From positions 3,890,947-3,954,946 of the forward strand of contig JAMWFC010000049.1 in the NCBI GenBank assembly GCA_027475525.1: 64,000 bases of DNA, in the 5' to 3' direction. The notes under the pieces are model-generated. The model searched no databases. It had not been told where the DNA came from and saw only the letters and a program-made list of their open reading frames with translations. This stretch comes from Macrolepiota albuminosa (taxonomy: Eukaryota; Basidiomycota; Agaricomycetes; Agaricales; Agaricaceae). Made by a program: the position numbers and the translations under genes. Shown piece by piece: positions 53,433 through 64,000 of this stretch (its first letter is position 1; each line of letters starts with the position of its first letter).

Positions 53433-55324
53433 TCTCTCGGCATTGACTCCAGCCTATTATTATATTGTCTACTGTACACGAATATACATATCATCGTTGC
53501 GCTATAATGCTGCGTCAAGACCGACAAAAAGCTTATTCCCACTTTCACAATTCTGGGCATCAGTTATGGCATAACCAAGAAGCTTCAAAGCATGTCCTTA
53601 TAGTGATGCGAAATGGGTTTATTTACTCTATGTAAAGTAGTCTGAAATGGAATTCAGACTAAACTTTGTGATATTTCAATTTCCTAATTTCACAGAGTAC
53701 ATAGGGCAGTAGTTACACTAGCGCGCACTTTGTAAAAGAAGTGTTATAATTTTTATTGATTTAATTTGAATGAAACTTAAAGTCACACTCAAAATTGGGA
53801 GCAAATAGTATTAATACTGTATCCCAAAGTCAATCTAATCACTTTGGCCTAAGACGTCTACTCCCTGGGGACTCCGAGCCATGGCAAGTTGATTGCTTGC
53901 CCGACTTCCCCGAATTCCCTTCTCTTTTATATCCCTTCCTTCTATGCACAGACCAGCGTGTATTCGCATGGTAACAGTGTATCGTTGTGTCTCAATGGGT
54001 CTAGGCGTCTGGCTGTCGAGTTTCCTGGGGCTGGGCACTCGGTTTCTGCCTCTGCCAGTGTGTGTACGCGTGGTTACCCAAAATTTCCAGCTAAACCTTC
54101 TTCTGTTGCTTGGTGACCTTTCTTTCCTCCTTTATTTACTCATCCCTCCTCCCAACTCTGCTTCTGACGGTTTCTTCAGGCTGGACACATGGGAGGGCGT
54201 GGTGTAGGATGTGGAGTTTTGCAGACGTGAGCGCAATGAGTTTGGTATCGGGACGACGGATTGATGGGCACAGATGATGTCAACTTTGATGGGAGTTGAT
54301 CTCAGCGCTTATGCCGAGATCTTTGCCCTTGCCAAGCACAGCCACTCATTGGCTCTCGTTGTGCCATCAGCTGTTGATTGCAATCTTCCGCACGCGTTTA
54401 CTGCTCTGGCTGGCTGACGAGTTGCTCTTTTCATGGGTTGGGGTTGGTTCTTTTGGTGAGCTCTGTCCTGAGTCTACCGTTTTCGACTCTTACATTTACA
54501 GTTTTCAGCGCGAATTAGAATATATTTTGGGACTTTTTGTGCTCTGGTCGTCTGCCTCGAGTGAGGCAGACGTATCAATAGTAGCCGAGTAGAAGTTGAT
54601 GTTTGCCTTATTGTTCTGCATCAGTAGTGATCGAGATGCCTATTGTCTGTGGTGGATGCATCTTATGGGTTCGGCGTTCTAATTGTCCATGCTTGTATTC
54701 TAAATGGCCGCTGTGGGTCCACCTACTGTAATCGCACTTTTACTCTCCAACGCTTGCTGGTCCAGGAAAAAAGACAGCAGATTCACGGATCGCATGGCCA
54801 GTTATTATTTTTTCTAGATCCCTTGTATAATCTACCCTGCACGTATGAACCCACAACTCAACCGCGTATCCAGGCATTTACTGCCTGTGCGTTTATGCAT
54901 TGTCGGTCGTGGTACATTACTAACGTTTTACCAACACAAGGCTCAGACAGGCATCCTCTCTGCTAATCAGGTACCTTTACACAGTGCATCCAGAACAACA
55001 AGGTTATCCCGAAGGTGTCGCAGCATGATGCAGAATATATGTATTCACGTATATAGTACAATCTGAAGTTCGAAATCGAAGATCATTAATATGAGTAAAT
55101 GAATACCTAGTATTACTTACCTGAAGTTCGAATTATCTTCGGTACGTATTTTATAAGTAAAGTTGAGACATTTTGAATTTCATGGAAGTTTTATGACATA
55201 ACAAAATAAAATGAAATGTATAGTAAACGAAACATACGTCATGAATGAATCATATATGATCTCGTATTGATGTAATTCTCCGAAGTCAAACGTCATTTTC
55301 TTCGACAGAAGGTCCGATCCAGTC
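53433..55324. other. Intergenic, no gene recognised
   Basis: About 1.9 kb. Open frames of 100 codons or less at 53893-54207, 54296-54592 and 54643-54966 show no familiar domain, and I do not call them genes. The last 250 bp before 55325 are AT-rich and could hold the promoter of the next gene. Confidence 0.5.
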
Positions 55325-56435
55325 ATGTCTACTCGTCGTGCCTTTCAGCGGCCCTTGCCTCCCGCTATGTTTCCTCATAGAAACATCTCTTCTTCTTCTC
55401 TCGATAGTTCCTCGTCTACAGACAGTCCACCTTCACCAACTTTTCCCGTCAAGTCCATCGAAAAGACTCTTCAAACCGTAGAAGACCGTCTTCGCTCTGA
55501 GCTCAATGGTCTTTGTGTCTCATGTTCTCAAGCCCTCGTAGGCGAGCAACTGCGTGCGGAGAAGCCGCGCGCACAGTCTATTGCTTATCAGAGGGAGCGG
55601 GATTTCGCATGGGCCAAAGTCAAGGCGTTGATGGCCGAGAAGCTAGGCGCTCAACTTGTTCCACCTGCCCACAATGCACGCCGTTCGAGGTCCTGTGGTG
55701 GGCTGTCTCAGGCTCGACCTTCCAGAGCTGCAGCCAGGCGATCCTGCCCATCGTCACGTCACGTTTCCCCACAGCCTGTACCATTTTCACATCCTTCAAT
55801 GTCGTCCTCGGCTTCATCCTCAACATCCTCCTTAATCCAGATAAAGACAGAGGAAGAGCCAGTGTCCTTGTTGAGTTCGCGTTCTGCGTCACCTTGGTCG
55901 CCATCGGAGACTTTGGTTGCCCCTTCATCTTCTGATGCAGATCCTACTCCTTTGCCTGTTCTCAAGCGCTGCCATAGTGACCCGTCCATGGCAAAGGCGG
56001 CCCTGTATCGATGGATCGAGCTCCCTGATGGGACAAGGGTTGCTCTTACAGAGATGAAGAACGCGCAGTCGTACACTCTAACCAACGATCACTTGAACGT
56101 TATCTTCAAGGAGCATCATAACAACTTCATCTGTCGCATGTGCATGTACGTCCTGCTCTCCTTGTTGTCACTTCCTTGATGTGTCGTAACTCATATAACC
56201 TATCAGGCTTGAACGAAAGAAACTCGACCAGGAGCAACAGAGCCGCTTCCGGGTCGCTTCTTTTGATACGGAATCATCTTCGCTTGAGAAGTTCACTCAT
56301 TGCCTCAGGCGCCATTTTAAAGAATCTGAGGAAATGGCGAAGTTGTCGCACTCGATGTTGCTTGAGATGCAGAAAGGCCTCGCTAAGACCGAGCGTGACG
56401 AAGATTTCGATCGAGATTATACCCTCATGCTTTAA
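55325..56435 (+). CDS. Uncharacterised serine-rich protein, two exons, intact
   Basis: Exon 1 55325-56145, intron 56146-56206 (GTACGT...ATCAG), exon 2 56207-56435; the join splits a Met codon and gives 349 aa ending DRDYTLML. N-terminus: Ser/Pro-rich (residues 20-45). Residues 50-110 are helical with two CxxC-like Cys (CVSCSQAL). The middle is Ser/Arg-rich and low in complexity. The C-terminus starts RWIELPDGTRVALTEM and continues with CRMCMLERKKLDQEQQ...FTHCLRRHF, where the Cys and His pairs could bind zinc with long spacing. There is no signal peptide or membrane helix. It is the best-preserved host gene in the window. A nuclear or cytoplasmic regulatory protein is possible but unproven. 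Confidence 0.8.
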
Positions 56436-58294
56436 ATCGAATCGACTTATCAATACATCTACGTTGCTGCATTTACTTTATATCTAGCCCGAGACAGGGT
56501 TTGATGTCGCCTGCGCCGGAGGAGTTGGTGGTGGTAGTGGTGGCGGTCAAAGGCACCTGAGTCGCTGGGTGGCTCGTGGGCCATCACTGTTATGCGTTGG
56601 GGGGAAACGGGACGCCGGGTTGAGTGAGTGCAGAGTCGAAGGATTGAATTACGCCGGTACAAAAGCTGGCGGTGTTGTCGTTTGAGGCTGGCGTAGAGAG
56701 ATCGAGGAGGTGCAAGAGTATAGGGGTGCAGTTGTCAAGGGCTATCGTCAAGTTTAGCATGGTACGTAGAATATAATGTCTCCCACGTCTTGCGAGTATC
56801 AGCTACAGGTTCGTCATCGCACCTCCAGTATCTTTACACAGGTGACATGATATTCGTTGGCAAACCACCAAATAGTCAAGTCCATTTAGTGAGAAACAGC
56901 GACACAGAGTCTGAACAGGAGACTTGGTATTGTTGTCCACCGTCGCTAAAATCGCAGACGCTAGTCTTTAGAAAGGGAAGAAAAGAGGGACTAATATTTG
57001 CGAGAGTGAAATCAAGGTTTGAACGATGTCACCAGTGGGTCAGTTCAAGGGTACGGTCTGCCACCATACTTACAACATCCAGATTCTATTTTCTTATAAG
57101 CAGCCCGTTAGAAAAAAAATTGTAATTTTATTCAGGTCATCGACAGAAGACATGAGAATGAGGAAAACTATTGCGAACCCGGCTCGTAGTTTATAGATGC
57201 TCCTGGTGTAAGGAAAAGTCGATTCTCATGATAGACGTTACGTTCGGATAGAGAGAACGAGTGATCTGGATGGAAAATTAACAGAATGCCACATCGGAAG
57301 ATGAAGAAACCAACACTCACAACAAGCCAGTCCAGGACACCTAGTAGGAGTCAGAGAATTAATCTTGCTATTTCCATCTGACTTGACACCAAGTCCCAAT
57401 TCTCGCAAAAGTAAGCAGAATTTACTTTGCATACTGAATGCAATTAAGGTGAATACATGTTTGTAAGAAGGGTTTAGGAGAACTTCAGGGGGGGGGTAGT
57501 GACTCAAGAATATCAATGCGAGCTGTCTGGAGAATTTAGCAACATGACACTATTTGAGTAACATTGTGATACAAGGACTAACCATCAGTGCTTATACCAT
57601 CGGTAACTTGAGAAGAGAAGCGGACTAGAAACGATTTATCGAGTGCCAACTCGTTGTGGCACACACGAGTACGGCCGACACGTAGAGCGACAACCAATAA
57701 GCGAAAGACGAATGCTTTTCGGCTAACCCCGCACAGCCGTTCTTGTGACAGATATATGTTTCCTGGCAGCTTATAGAATACAATTTATGAACTTCCGCAA
57801 TTCGAGTGTGCTCTTCTCGTTTGAAGACGTTCTTTGCTCTATTCGTGTGGTCACAGATGAGAGGTTATCAACGATCAACGTTTTTGGCTACTTAAGCGTC
57901 GATGAAAATTTCGGACCTGGTCCACATTTCGGCCGAATGTACTTGCTGCACCTGGTTACCTCTGCGTGAGCTTATCTCATTTTTCAGCCTTCAAACGACG
58001 TTTGTCTTGACCCATCGCCCTAGACAGACCTATAAAGACTTGAGCCATTGATTCCTAAACGAGATCTCTGAGAGGAGATTACGCATTTGCGTGCAGGATC
58101 ACATGTAGGCTCATGTAGGGTCAGGTCGCGTACATTCCTCGTCCGACCTTGATCCTCGGCTCCAGTTGGTCATCATTTCACGTGGACAAGTCTTCCATGA
58201 ACCCGTTGAGGGTTGCCCAATCTATATATAAGTCCAACAAAGTACGTTACGTGCCCCTCTGTAACTTTACTTTGGTCCAGATTTAACTTTAGTC
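56436..58294. other. Intergenic, no gene recognised
   Basis: About 1.9 kb between the serine-rich gene and the transporter. No frame with recognisable similarity. 58200-58290 directly precedes the transporter ATG and contains a TATATATAAG stretch near 58220 that may be a TATA box. Confidence 0.5.
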
Positions 58295-60163
58295 ATGACA
58301 GACAAAGAAAAGGCCTCGGTTGTTGGTTCCATCGACGTCGAGTTCGACACAAAGCTTGATAAGGTCTGGCGGAAGGTGGATATCTTCATTCTTCCTGTGG
58401 TGGCTATGTTCTATTTGCTATTGATCCTGGTAAGTTGGGATATCTTGCTCTCTTTGGCTCATGGTATTACTATCATATCTAGGATCGGACTAATCTCGGA
58501 AACGCTCGTGTGGCTGATCTCAAGATGAACAACCACGAATACTGTATTGCGCTAACAGTGACTTACATTCCATACATCATCGCGGAACTTCCTTCAAATC
58601 TCGTCTTAAAGGTGTGGCTTCAATTATCCTATATTTACCTGAATAATTCTTAATATGGGGTAGGCCGTTGCTACTACCTACAATGCTGACGTTATGGGGA
58701 ATTATCACCACTCTTCAAGGTTTGTTCGTGCTATGATTTCAAGACATTGCAGGCATTGATTCCACTTCCAGGAGTCGTCAAATCGTATCAAGGTCTTTTA
58801 GCATGTCGATTCTTCCTCGGTCTCTGTGAAGGCGTGTAATTCCAGCCTAACTGATCCTTACTTACCTTATACATACACGCAGGTGGTGTATTCCCAGGCC
58901 TTGTCTTATATCTCTCCTTCTGGTATCCACGTCGAGAACTCCAGTCACGGTCAGTTGACATTGTGATGTTTCCACTATCATCTACCTGACCAATTACTCA
59001 GGATATCTGCCTTCTTCTCCACCGCCTCTCTCTCAGGCGCCTTCTCCGGTCTCCTTGCCTACGGTATCATTCACATGGATGGAGTGGGCCATCGTCCAGG
59101 CTGGGCATGGATATTTATCCTTGAAGGTCTTTTCACTGTCTTATTCGGCCTCTCATCATTCTTCACCCTTCCACATTCGCCTGCACGGGCCAGATTCTTG
59201 ACTGAGGAGGAGAAGGAGTATGTAGTTGCCCGTCTGCGTGAGACGGGTGCTACTGGCCTTCAAGATGAGGCGGATTCGTTCAGCTGGCGCGAGATTTGGC
59301 AGGTGTTTACCCTTCCTCACGTGTGGATGATTGCTATAGCTTTCTTTTTCGATGGTAACATCTCCATCAGTTTAGTTGATGAAGTTTTCTAATCGCATGG
59401 TTCTTAGGTACTCTCATCTATGCTCTCGGATAGTACGTCATCATGTTTTGAAAGGTTGAACATCGTGACTGCTCCCATAGCTTCACGCCCTCCATCCTTT
59501 CTGGTCTAGGATATACCAACGTCGACGCCCAACTTTACAGTGTGCCTCCTTTCGCCGCGGCTTTTGTTGGTAAGCTGAACCATTTCGTTGTTCACGTTCA
59601 TGCACTGACGTTAGATTATAGTCTCCATCATTGTATCTTATCTCTCTGACCGCTACGGAGCTCGCGGCATCGTCAGCATATTCTCTGATATCCTCGCCAC
59701 GATAGGCTTTGCCATGTTCTATGGTATGTCGAACCACATGTCAACGTGAATTTGATTCTTATGACTTGCAGCATCCCAAAACCCACACTTCAAATACGGT
59801 AGTTTATTCATGAGTATCAGCGGCGCATACAACGGTGCTCCTGCGCTCTCCACATGGAACGCCAACAACACTGCACCCTACACGCGTCAAGCTACCGCTA
59901 TTGCGATTGGATTCATCATGACGAACTCGGGCGGTATTCTCGCAACGTGACTTCTCGGGACACTGTCTCCCGCTCCCCTTTACACTGAAGCTACCCTCAC
60001 TCTCCTCATTTTCTCCATTCTCATGATCGTCTTTTCAGCAATGAATATTGGGTATCTGATTCTCCAGAATAAGAAGAAGGCGACAATTCGGATGACGACG
60101 TCTCGTGAAGATGAGGCTCCGGGGCTTGGCGATCGCTCCGTGTGGTTCTCATATAGTTTGTAA
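58295..60163 (+). pseudogene. MFS transporter, allantoate permease (Dal5) family, premature stop
   Basis: Ten exons: 58295-58429, 58483-58613, 58664-58719, 58772-58831, 58883-58949, 59002-59354, 59408-59432 (25 nt), 59481-59569, 59622-59723 and 59772 onward. Phases agree only if exon 2 ends at 58613, donor GTGGCT. Family signs: DRTNLGNARVADL, YIPYIIAELPSNLVLK, GLLACRFFLGLCEGGVFPG, WYPRRELQSR and an ISAFFSTASLSGAFSGLLAYG helix. The exon 4/5 join requires a GC-AG intron (58832-58882). TGA at 59948-59950 replaces a Trp in the TM11-TM12 region, giving 398 aa; the frame continues 71 codons to TAA at 60161-60163 (LLIFSILMIVFSAMNIGYL helix). Members import small organic anions across the plasma membrane. 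The stop probably inactivates it; a truncated function or sequencing error is possible. Confidence 0.8.
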
Positions 60164-60227
60164 TGTACTTGTACTTGTAAAATCGTCAATGGATATGCCA
60201 CCAAAAATAATAATTCGCATAGGTAGT

Positions 60228-60403
60228 TGTAACCGGAGTTACGGGTTAGAACTATCTTGTGTGTATCACACAAGTGCTAAATCAGACCGCAGTATCGGAT
60301 TGACTAGTACTTAGAGTGAAAACAAGATGTTGTCTTACGTAATACTCTACTAATTGATTATAGCATCGTTGACGCTGATGGTAATACGGATGACTCTGTT
60401 ACA
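60228..60403 (-). repeat. 3' LTR of element D
   Basis: 176 bp; on the minus strand it begins TGTAACAGAG at 60403 and ends CCGGTTACA at 60228. The end resembles the end of the A/B LTRs (GTAACTTCGTTACA). The start was placed from the polypurine tract, by analogy with copies A and B. Confidence 0.75.
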
Positions 60404-60433
60404 TACCCCCCAATGAGACCGAATACTCGGTCT
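60404..60433 (-). promoter_or_regulatory. Hairpin plus polypurine tract (element D)
   Basis: On the minus strand AGACCG-AGTATT-CGGTCT (60433-60416), preceded by CTCA and followed by CATTGGGGGGTA and the LTR. Same design as in copies A and B although the surrounding sequence has diverged. Confidence 0.7.
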
Positions 60434-60792
60434 TGAGAAAGAGAGGTAGAGCGAGATGAAAGATGCATGGTAGTGCAGCAGAGATGAAAGATGCACGGTA
60501 GTGCAACAACGGATGAATGCACGCGTATGGCGTGGCTGCAAGGCATTAGCACTCATGCGCAATGGAGATGTGTCGGCCGGACACAATAGAAAGCAGTCCT
60601 TATCAGACACGGGCGCAGGGGGCGCCAGCAGTAGATAGCCAATGGTATGTATAAAAAAATATAGAAAACAAAAAAAAAGGATGACCCCTCCTCTGGGTCT
60701 GCTGTATCTACACGCGACTCTAGAGTGCGTATCAGCTGAAATGGCTCGAGTTAAATACTCAGAGGTACATACACAATAATGTATACAAGGGT
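60434..60792 (-). other. 3' untranslated region of element D
   Basis: No gene. Contains a duplicated GCACTACCGTGCATCTTTCATCTC-like unit at about 60466-60516 and a T-rich tract. In copies A and B the corresponding stretch is only about 20-45 nt. Confidence 0.6.
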
Positions 60793-63063
60793 CTAGGACC
60801 CGGATGACGATGCTCCCGCGACAGCGCCTGTCTCAGTCACCATTGCCTCCTCCTCCAGTGCGACGTTAATCGTGGGAGGGGGAGGCGCCAATTCCGTCCT
60901 CGGTGGGGTTATAGGCCCCTCAACTGCAGGCGTGTCTACCACCATAGGCTCTGTTAGTGCGACGTTAATCGCTGAAGCGGTGGTGGTAAGCGTACCCTGC
61001 TCTGCCGTGCGTGACAGGAGATTGACCCGGCCTGGGTCCATGTCCGCTGCTGGCAGGTCATGCGCTGCCAAGCGTTTTAGGAGGTTGACCCAATTCGGGT
61101 CCATGCCAATCAAGTAATAGAGGCCGTTGGCCTCAGGGTTTTCTGGGAGCTTGCTCTCCTCGTGGTGCTTGAACATCAGACGATAGTGATCGTCTTCAGT
61201 CATCTCCCGCCATCCATCCCATTGTGGGATTGCGGCAGGGGTGCCATACTTGGAGAGGCGCTCCATGCGCTCGTCATTGACCTGCTTAAAGATGTCCATA
61301 GACATCGTGGGGGAATGGAACTGCTGTTCCAGGAAGACTACGCCATACGTGTACGTGTGGTCCACCCATTCCAGCGGAATCCGGTTGTGTAAAAGGACGC
61401 GTAACGCGTCGTCGTTGGAGAAGTTCCGTGCATGGTCGTCGGGCACGTGAACTTGGTGGATTTTGAGCTGCGGCCCACGTTGGGGCTCAAATGGCTGCTC
61501 GGGGAACATGGCATCATACGAGGCAATTGCCTCTCGATAAAGCCCTGGACGGGCCACGACGAGGGTCATGCGCCGTACGATCACCGGCTTGGCTGCGCTG
61601 TTAGCGCACAATGCTCGACATAGGGTGAACCCAAAGAGGGTCCGCCAGTGCATGCGATAGGCATGATCCACGGCGATACCTTGATAGGTATTTTCCAACC
61701 CAGGTCGGCCAAAGACCAGCGCGTACTGCGCCAGTTGGTCAAGGTCGAACGGGGTGGCTGGATCCTGAGCGCACATTACGCGCAACGCCGTGGTGCCATC
61801 GTCTTTCGTGCGCAAAAAGCGCCCTGGAATGTGTCATCGCTCGACAAGAGCGAGGTCATCAGGGCCCTGCATCGGGTTGACGAGTTCTTGATACCTAGGC
61901 TCCTTCATCAGGAGCTGCATGGTTTGATCATGCAGAGCCTCCACTGTTCGCTGCACGAACATCTGGAGCTCTGTGATCAACATATACGCAACGATTCTGT
62001 CGCGACACGGGACATGTACATTGGCGTAATACTTATAGAGCCGGTCCAGCTCTAGAGGAGTGCGGGGAAGACTGCGTGGGGCGTGCTTATACACAATCAT
62101 GCCTGGGATGTGGGCAGGATGGCCAGAGGAATATTCATATGACGCCGCTCTATTGGCATCAGCTCCCATCAACACCGTATTCGTGGCATACGAATAATAG
62201 GTGCAATGGCTGAGTGCTCCTCTAAAGCACGAGTTCATTCGCTCGATATCGAGCGGACCCCACACCTTCACCCCCAAGCCATCGGGGATCCTCCCCGAAC
62301 ATTCATCCTCGGCCCTCGACTTCTGGGCCTTTAGCTCCTTGGCGTGAATTGCCTTCTTCTTTGCAATGTGCTTATTGCGCGCTACTCGTTGGGATCGGTC
62401 TGCGGCCGATTCCTCCTCCTCCCCGTCCTCCTCCTGCTCCGAGCTCGACTCTCCATAGTTGCTCTCATCGGACAGGGATGGTACTGGTTTTTTGCCTTTA
62501 TCAGGCCTAGTCTTCCCCCTCAATGTTGCCACCAGACCATCATACTGCTCCGGCGTACGGGGGTCTGGGGTCGAGATGACCATGGGATACTTTGCTGGTG
62601 GGGCCGGTACAAACACCGGCAACATGAACAACATCTGGACTTCTCCCGCTTGTGCGGGAATGCCAGCAGGAAAGAGTATAACCTCCAATTTGGAGGCATC
62701 GAGAGGCGGCTTGCGGCCGCGGCGCTGACAAGACGGCCCCGACTTGGTCAGGGCAGATGATTCTGGTTGTGGCTGAGCCACCGGAGGGGCAGGCGCATTT
62801 CGCGCCAGAGTATTCCCTCCAGGCCCAGCGCAAGGAGTGACAGTAACGGGCGCTCTTGGCGCCACAGCGACGGGTTTGGACCCCCTAGGTGGGGCCCGAG
62901 ATGATGCGGCTTCCCGCTGACCCAAGGACAGACCTGCCAAGGGTTCACTGACGGCAGCCAGCGACTCTGAAAAGGCCTGCAGGCCCGACTCGGGTAGCCA
63001 CGATGATGAAGCCACAGGCTGAGGAGGCTGCTCATGGCGCGTGAATTGCGCTTCCGATGGCAT
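60793..63063 (-). pseudogene. Accessory ORF B (element D), one in-frame TGA
   Basis: 756 codons from ATG at 63063 in one frame, interrupted only by TGA at 61836-61834, between VER and HIPGRFLRTK; the match with copy A makes a CGA-to-TGA change likely. The N-terminal ~250 residues are Pro/Ala-rich and acidic (EQEEDGEEEESAAD). The rest aligns with ORF B of A/B: GLGV, TNTVLMG, the VYKHAPRSLPRTPLELDRLY block, GRPG, RMHWRTLFGF, NDDALRVLLHN, WVDHTYTYGV, YGTPAAIPQWDGW. The block TELQMFVQR resembles MELQMYVQR in the gag-N ORF of copy B. Function unknown. Confidence 0.8.
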
Positions 63064-63069
63064 CCTTGC

Positions 63070-63729
63070 CTATGGAGGAGCGACCGGTTGACTGGGCTGA
63101 TATCTAGCCCTCTTGACCTCAGCGGTCAATTCCTCACTTGTGGCAATTTTGCGCTTAGAAGCGCATTCGATCTGCTCCAGCGCTGCGACGCGCTGCCTCT
63201 TCATCAGCTCGATCTGGTCGAGCAGCCCCTCCATTACCATTACGGCCAAGCTGTCCTGCAGAAAGAACGCAGTTGCAGGGACTGGCTGTCCCGCTGCTTC
63301 CAGTCTGCCCAACAGCACGTCTGACCCAGCTACACTCTGCGCTTGTGGCGCAGGCTCCCCATATGACTCTTCCATGGGCTGGTGCACCCATGGTACTGAC
63401 GGCGGCCCCGTCACCACACCTGCATACGTCGGATACGACGCAGTTGGACGTGACAACGGTTCCTGATAATAGCGCTTGCGGCGCGTGCTGTCCTCCGGTC
63501 GCCCATAGCGCCCTTCATCATCGACCTCCATCTCTTGTGAGTGGAGGGGCGTCTGATATGGAAGCGGCTCATCACGGCCTGGATAGGCCACCGCTGACTG
63601 AAACTGGCTTGCCGCCGGATATGGCGGCTGCCTCGGGTACTGAGTTGACACTTGTATATTTGGGGGTCTCCCCCCTCCACTAGAGCCTTGCCGGCTCTGA
63701 TCAGTATTTTGCGGCCCCCAATAGGCCAT
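63070..63729 (-). CDS. Accessory ORF A (element D), intact
   Basis: 219 aa from ATG at 63729 (MAYWGPQNTDQS). Residues 1-130 are Gly/Pro/Gln/Tyr-rich. Residues 135-210 match the ORF A C-terminus of copies A/B: LLGRLEAAGQPVPATAFFLQ, a helical QIELMKRQR stretch and VKRAR near the end. It ends UAG at 63072-63070; ORF B starts six bases later in the same frame. A pyrimidine-rich tract lies upstream (63770-63795), as in A/B. Confidence 0.75.
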   Translation of the reverse strand: MAYWGPQNTDQSRQGSSGGGRPPNIQVSTQYPRQPPYPAASQFQSAVAYPGRDEPLPYQTPLHSQEMEVDDEGRYGRPEDSTRRKRYYQEPLSRPTASYPTYAGVVTGPPSVPWVHQPMEESYGEPAPQAQSVAGSDVLLGRLEAAGQPVPATAFFLQDSLAVMVMEGLLDQIELMKRQRVAALEQIECASKRKIATSEELTAEVKRARYQPSQPVAPP

Positions 63730-64000
63730 TTTCGCTAAACACGTAGACTACGTGTATTGGGACTCGAGAAAAGAAAGAAAAAAAAAAACAATCTCCCAAC
63801 TCCGCTAGTGGTGTAAACAACCACAAATACACGCCACCCAGCCTCCCACCGGCGATCATAGTCGCATAAACGGTCACAAACAGCAGCCACACTTAGTAGC
63901 CACCTGGTTATTCACTGGCTATCAAAGTGGACTTCGTCCACATTCCACCACCCCACGCGCATTATGCGCGTTTTGCTAGCTGTTGAGGGTGTTTCATGCC
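63730..64000 (-). other. Spacer upstream of ORF A (element D)
   Basis: No convincing pol C-terminus or chromodomain in these last 271 bp. It contains the T/C-rich tract noted for ORF A and the self-complementary 10-mers ACGCGCATAA/TTATGCGCGT nearby. Confidence 0.5.

Larger units (their letters stand above)
60228..64000 (-). mobile_element. Ty3/gypsy element D, diverged relative of copies A/B (3' part)
   Basis: From the right window edge on the minus strand: spacer, ORF A (63729-63070), ORF B (63063-60793), a 3' untranslated stretch of about 0.36 kb, hairpin and polypurine tract, and LTR (60403-60228). Gag-pol lies beyond the window. It inserted downstream of the transporter gene; bases just outside the LTR are GTAGT (60223-60227). 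The proteins are well diverged from A/B, yet the organisation is the same. Confidence 0.85.

Noticed and set aside
53893..54966. Three small open frames as host genes
   Set aside because: No conserved domain, no credible exon structure, and composition like non-coding DNA.
60793..61815. Two separate proteins for ORF B of element D
   Set aside because: Both parts lie in the same frame, are split by a single TGA and align to one continuous protein in copy A.
1..64000. tRNA or rRNA genes
   Set aside because: I saw no cloverleaf with a convincing CCA-side stem and anticodon loop, and no rRNA core sequence; a tRNAscan or Infernal run would be decisive.

Overview
The window reads as a transposon-packed segment of a filamentous basidiomycete (probably Agaricomycete) genome. 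Host genes carry short GT-AG introns of about 50-60 nt. The elements are typical of that group: chromodomain Ty3/gypsy retrotransposons, a non-LTR element with apurinic-type endonuclease, reverse transcriptase and RNase H, and a spliced Rep-helicase Helitron. The species cannot be named from sequence alone. Only three loci look like host genes in or near working order: a small uncharacterised protein (14.8-15.4 kb), a 349-aa serine-rich protein (55.3-56.4 kb) and an allantoate-permease-like MFS transporter that ends at a premature TGA (58.3-60.2 kb). A fourth is a truncated, frameshifted copy of the ribosome-assembly ATPase midasin (10.5-14.0 kb).

Layout. 1-3967: 3' end of a large Ty3/gypsy element (copy A, + strand), inserted in the reverse transcriptase of a second gypsy element (3968-about 6600, - strand). 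6645-8058: a CpG-depleted 5' fragment of copy A's family (fragment C). 8.1-10.4 kb: AT-rich DNA and a 254-bp tandem duplication. 10.5-15.4 kb: midasin pseudogene and a small gene. 15.6-24.4 kb: a nearly full-length LINE whose ORF1 is split by a 1191-bp foldback element. About 24.5-44.9 kb: a decayed Helitron with repeat arrays at both sides, interrupted at 26595-37945 by a complete 11.35-kb gypsy element (copy B, - strand, TSD GCTAG). 44.9-50.1 kb: a degenerate gypsy element. 50.1-53.4 kb: a degenerate LINE. 53.4-60.2 kb: host segment. 60.2-64.0 kb: 3' part of a diverged relative of the A/B family (element D, - strand).

The most interesting content is the A/B/D gypsy family. Downstream of gag-pro-pol it carries two further ORFs, called here ORF A (Pro/Gln-rich N-terminus, conserved C-terminal segment with a basic tail) and ORF B (about 640-750 aa, conserved over most of its length). 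Both persist in the diverged element D. In every copy A and B are arranged as if translated together: a -1 frame overlap in copies A and B, and a single in-frame UAG followed six bases later by AUG in D. I recognise no known function for either protein.

A second theme is mutational. The clean LTR-LTR differences of copy B, the directly comparable nonsense codons between A and B, fragment C, and many inferred nonsense codons elsewhere are mostly C-to-T (or G-to-A) transitions, largely at CpG. That is the pattern expected from cytosine methylation and deamination, or a RIP-like defence acting on repeats.
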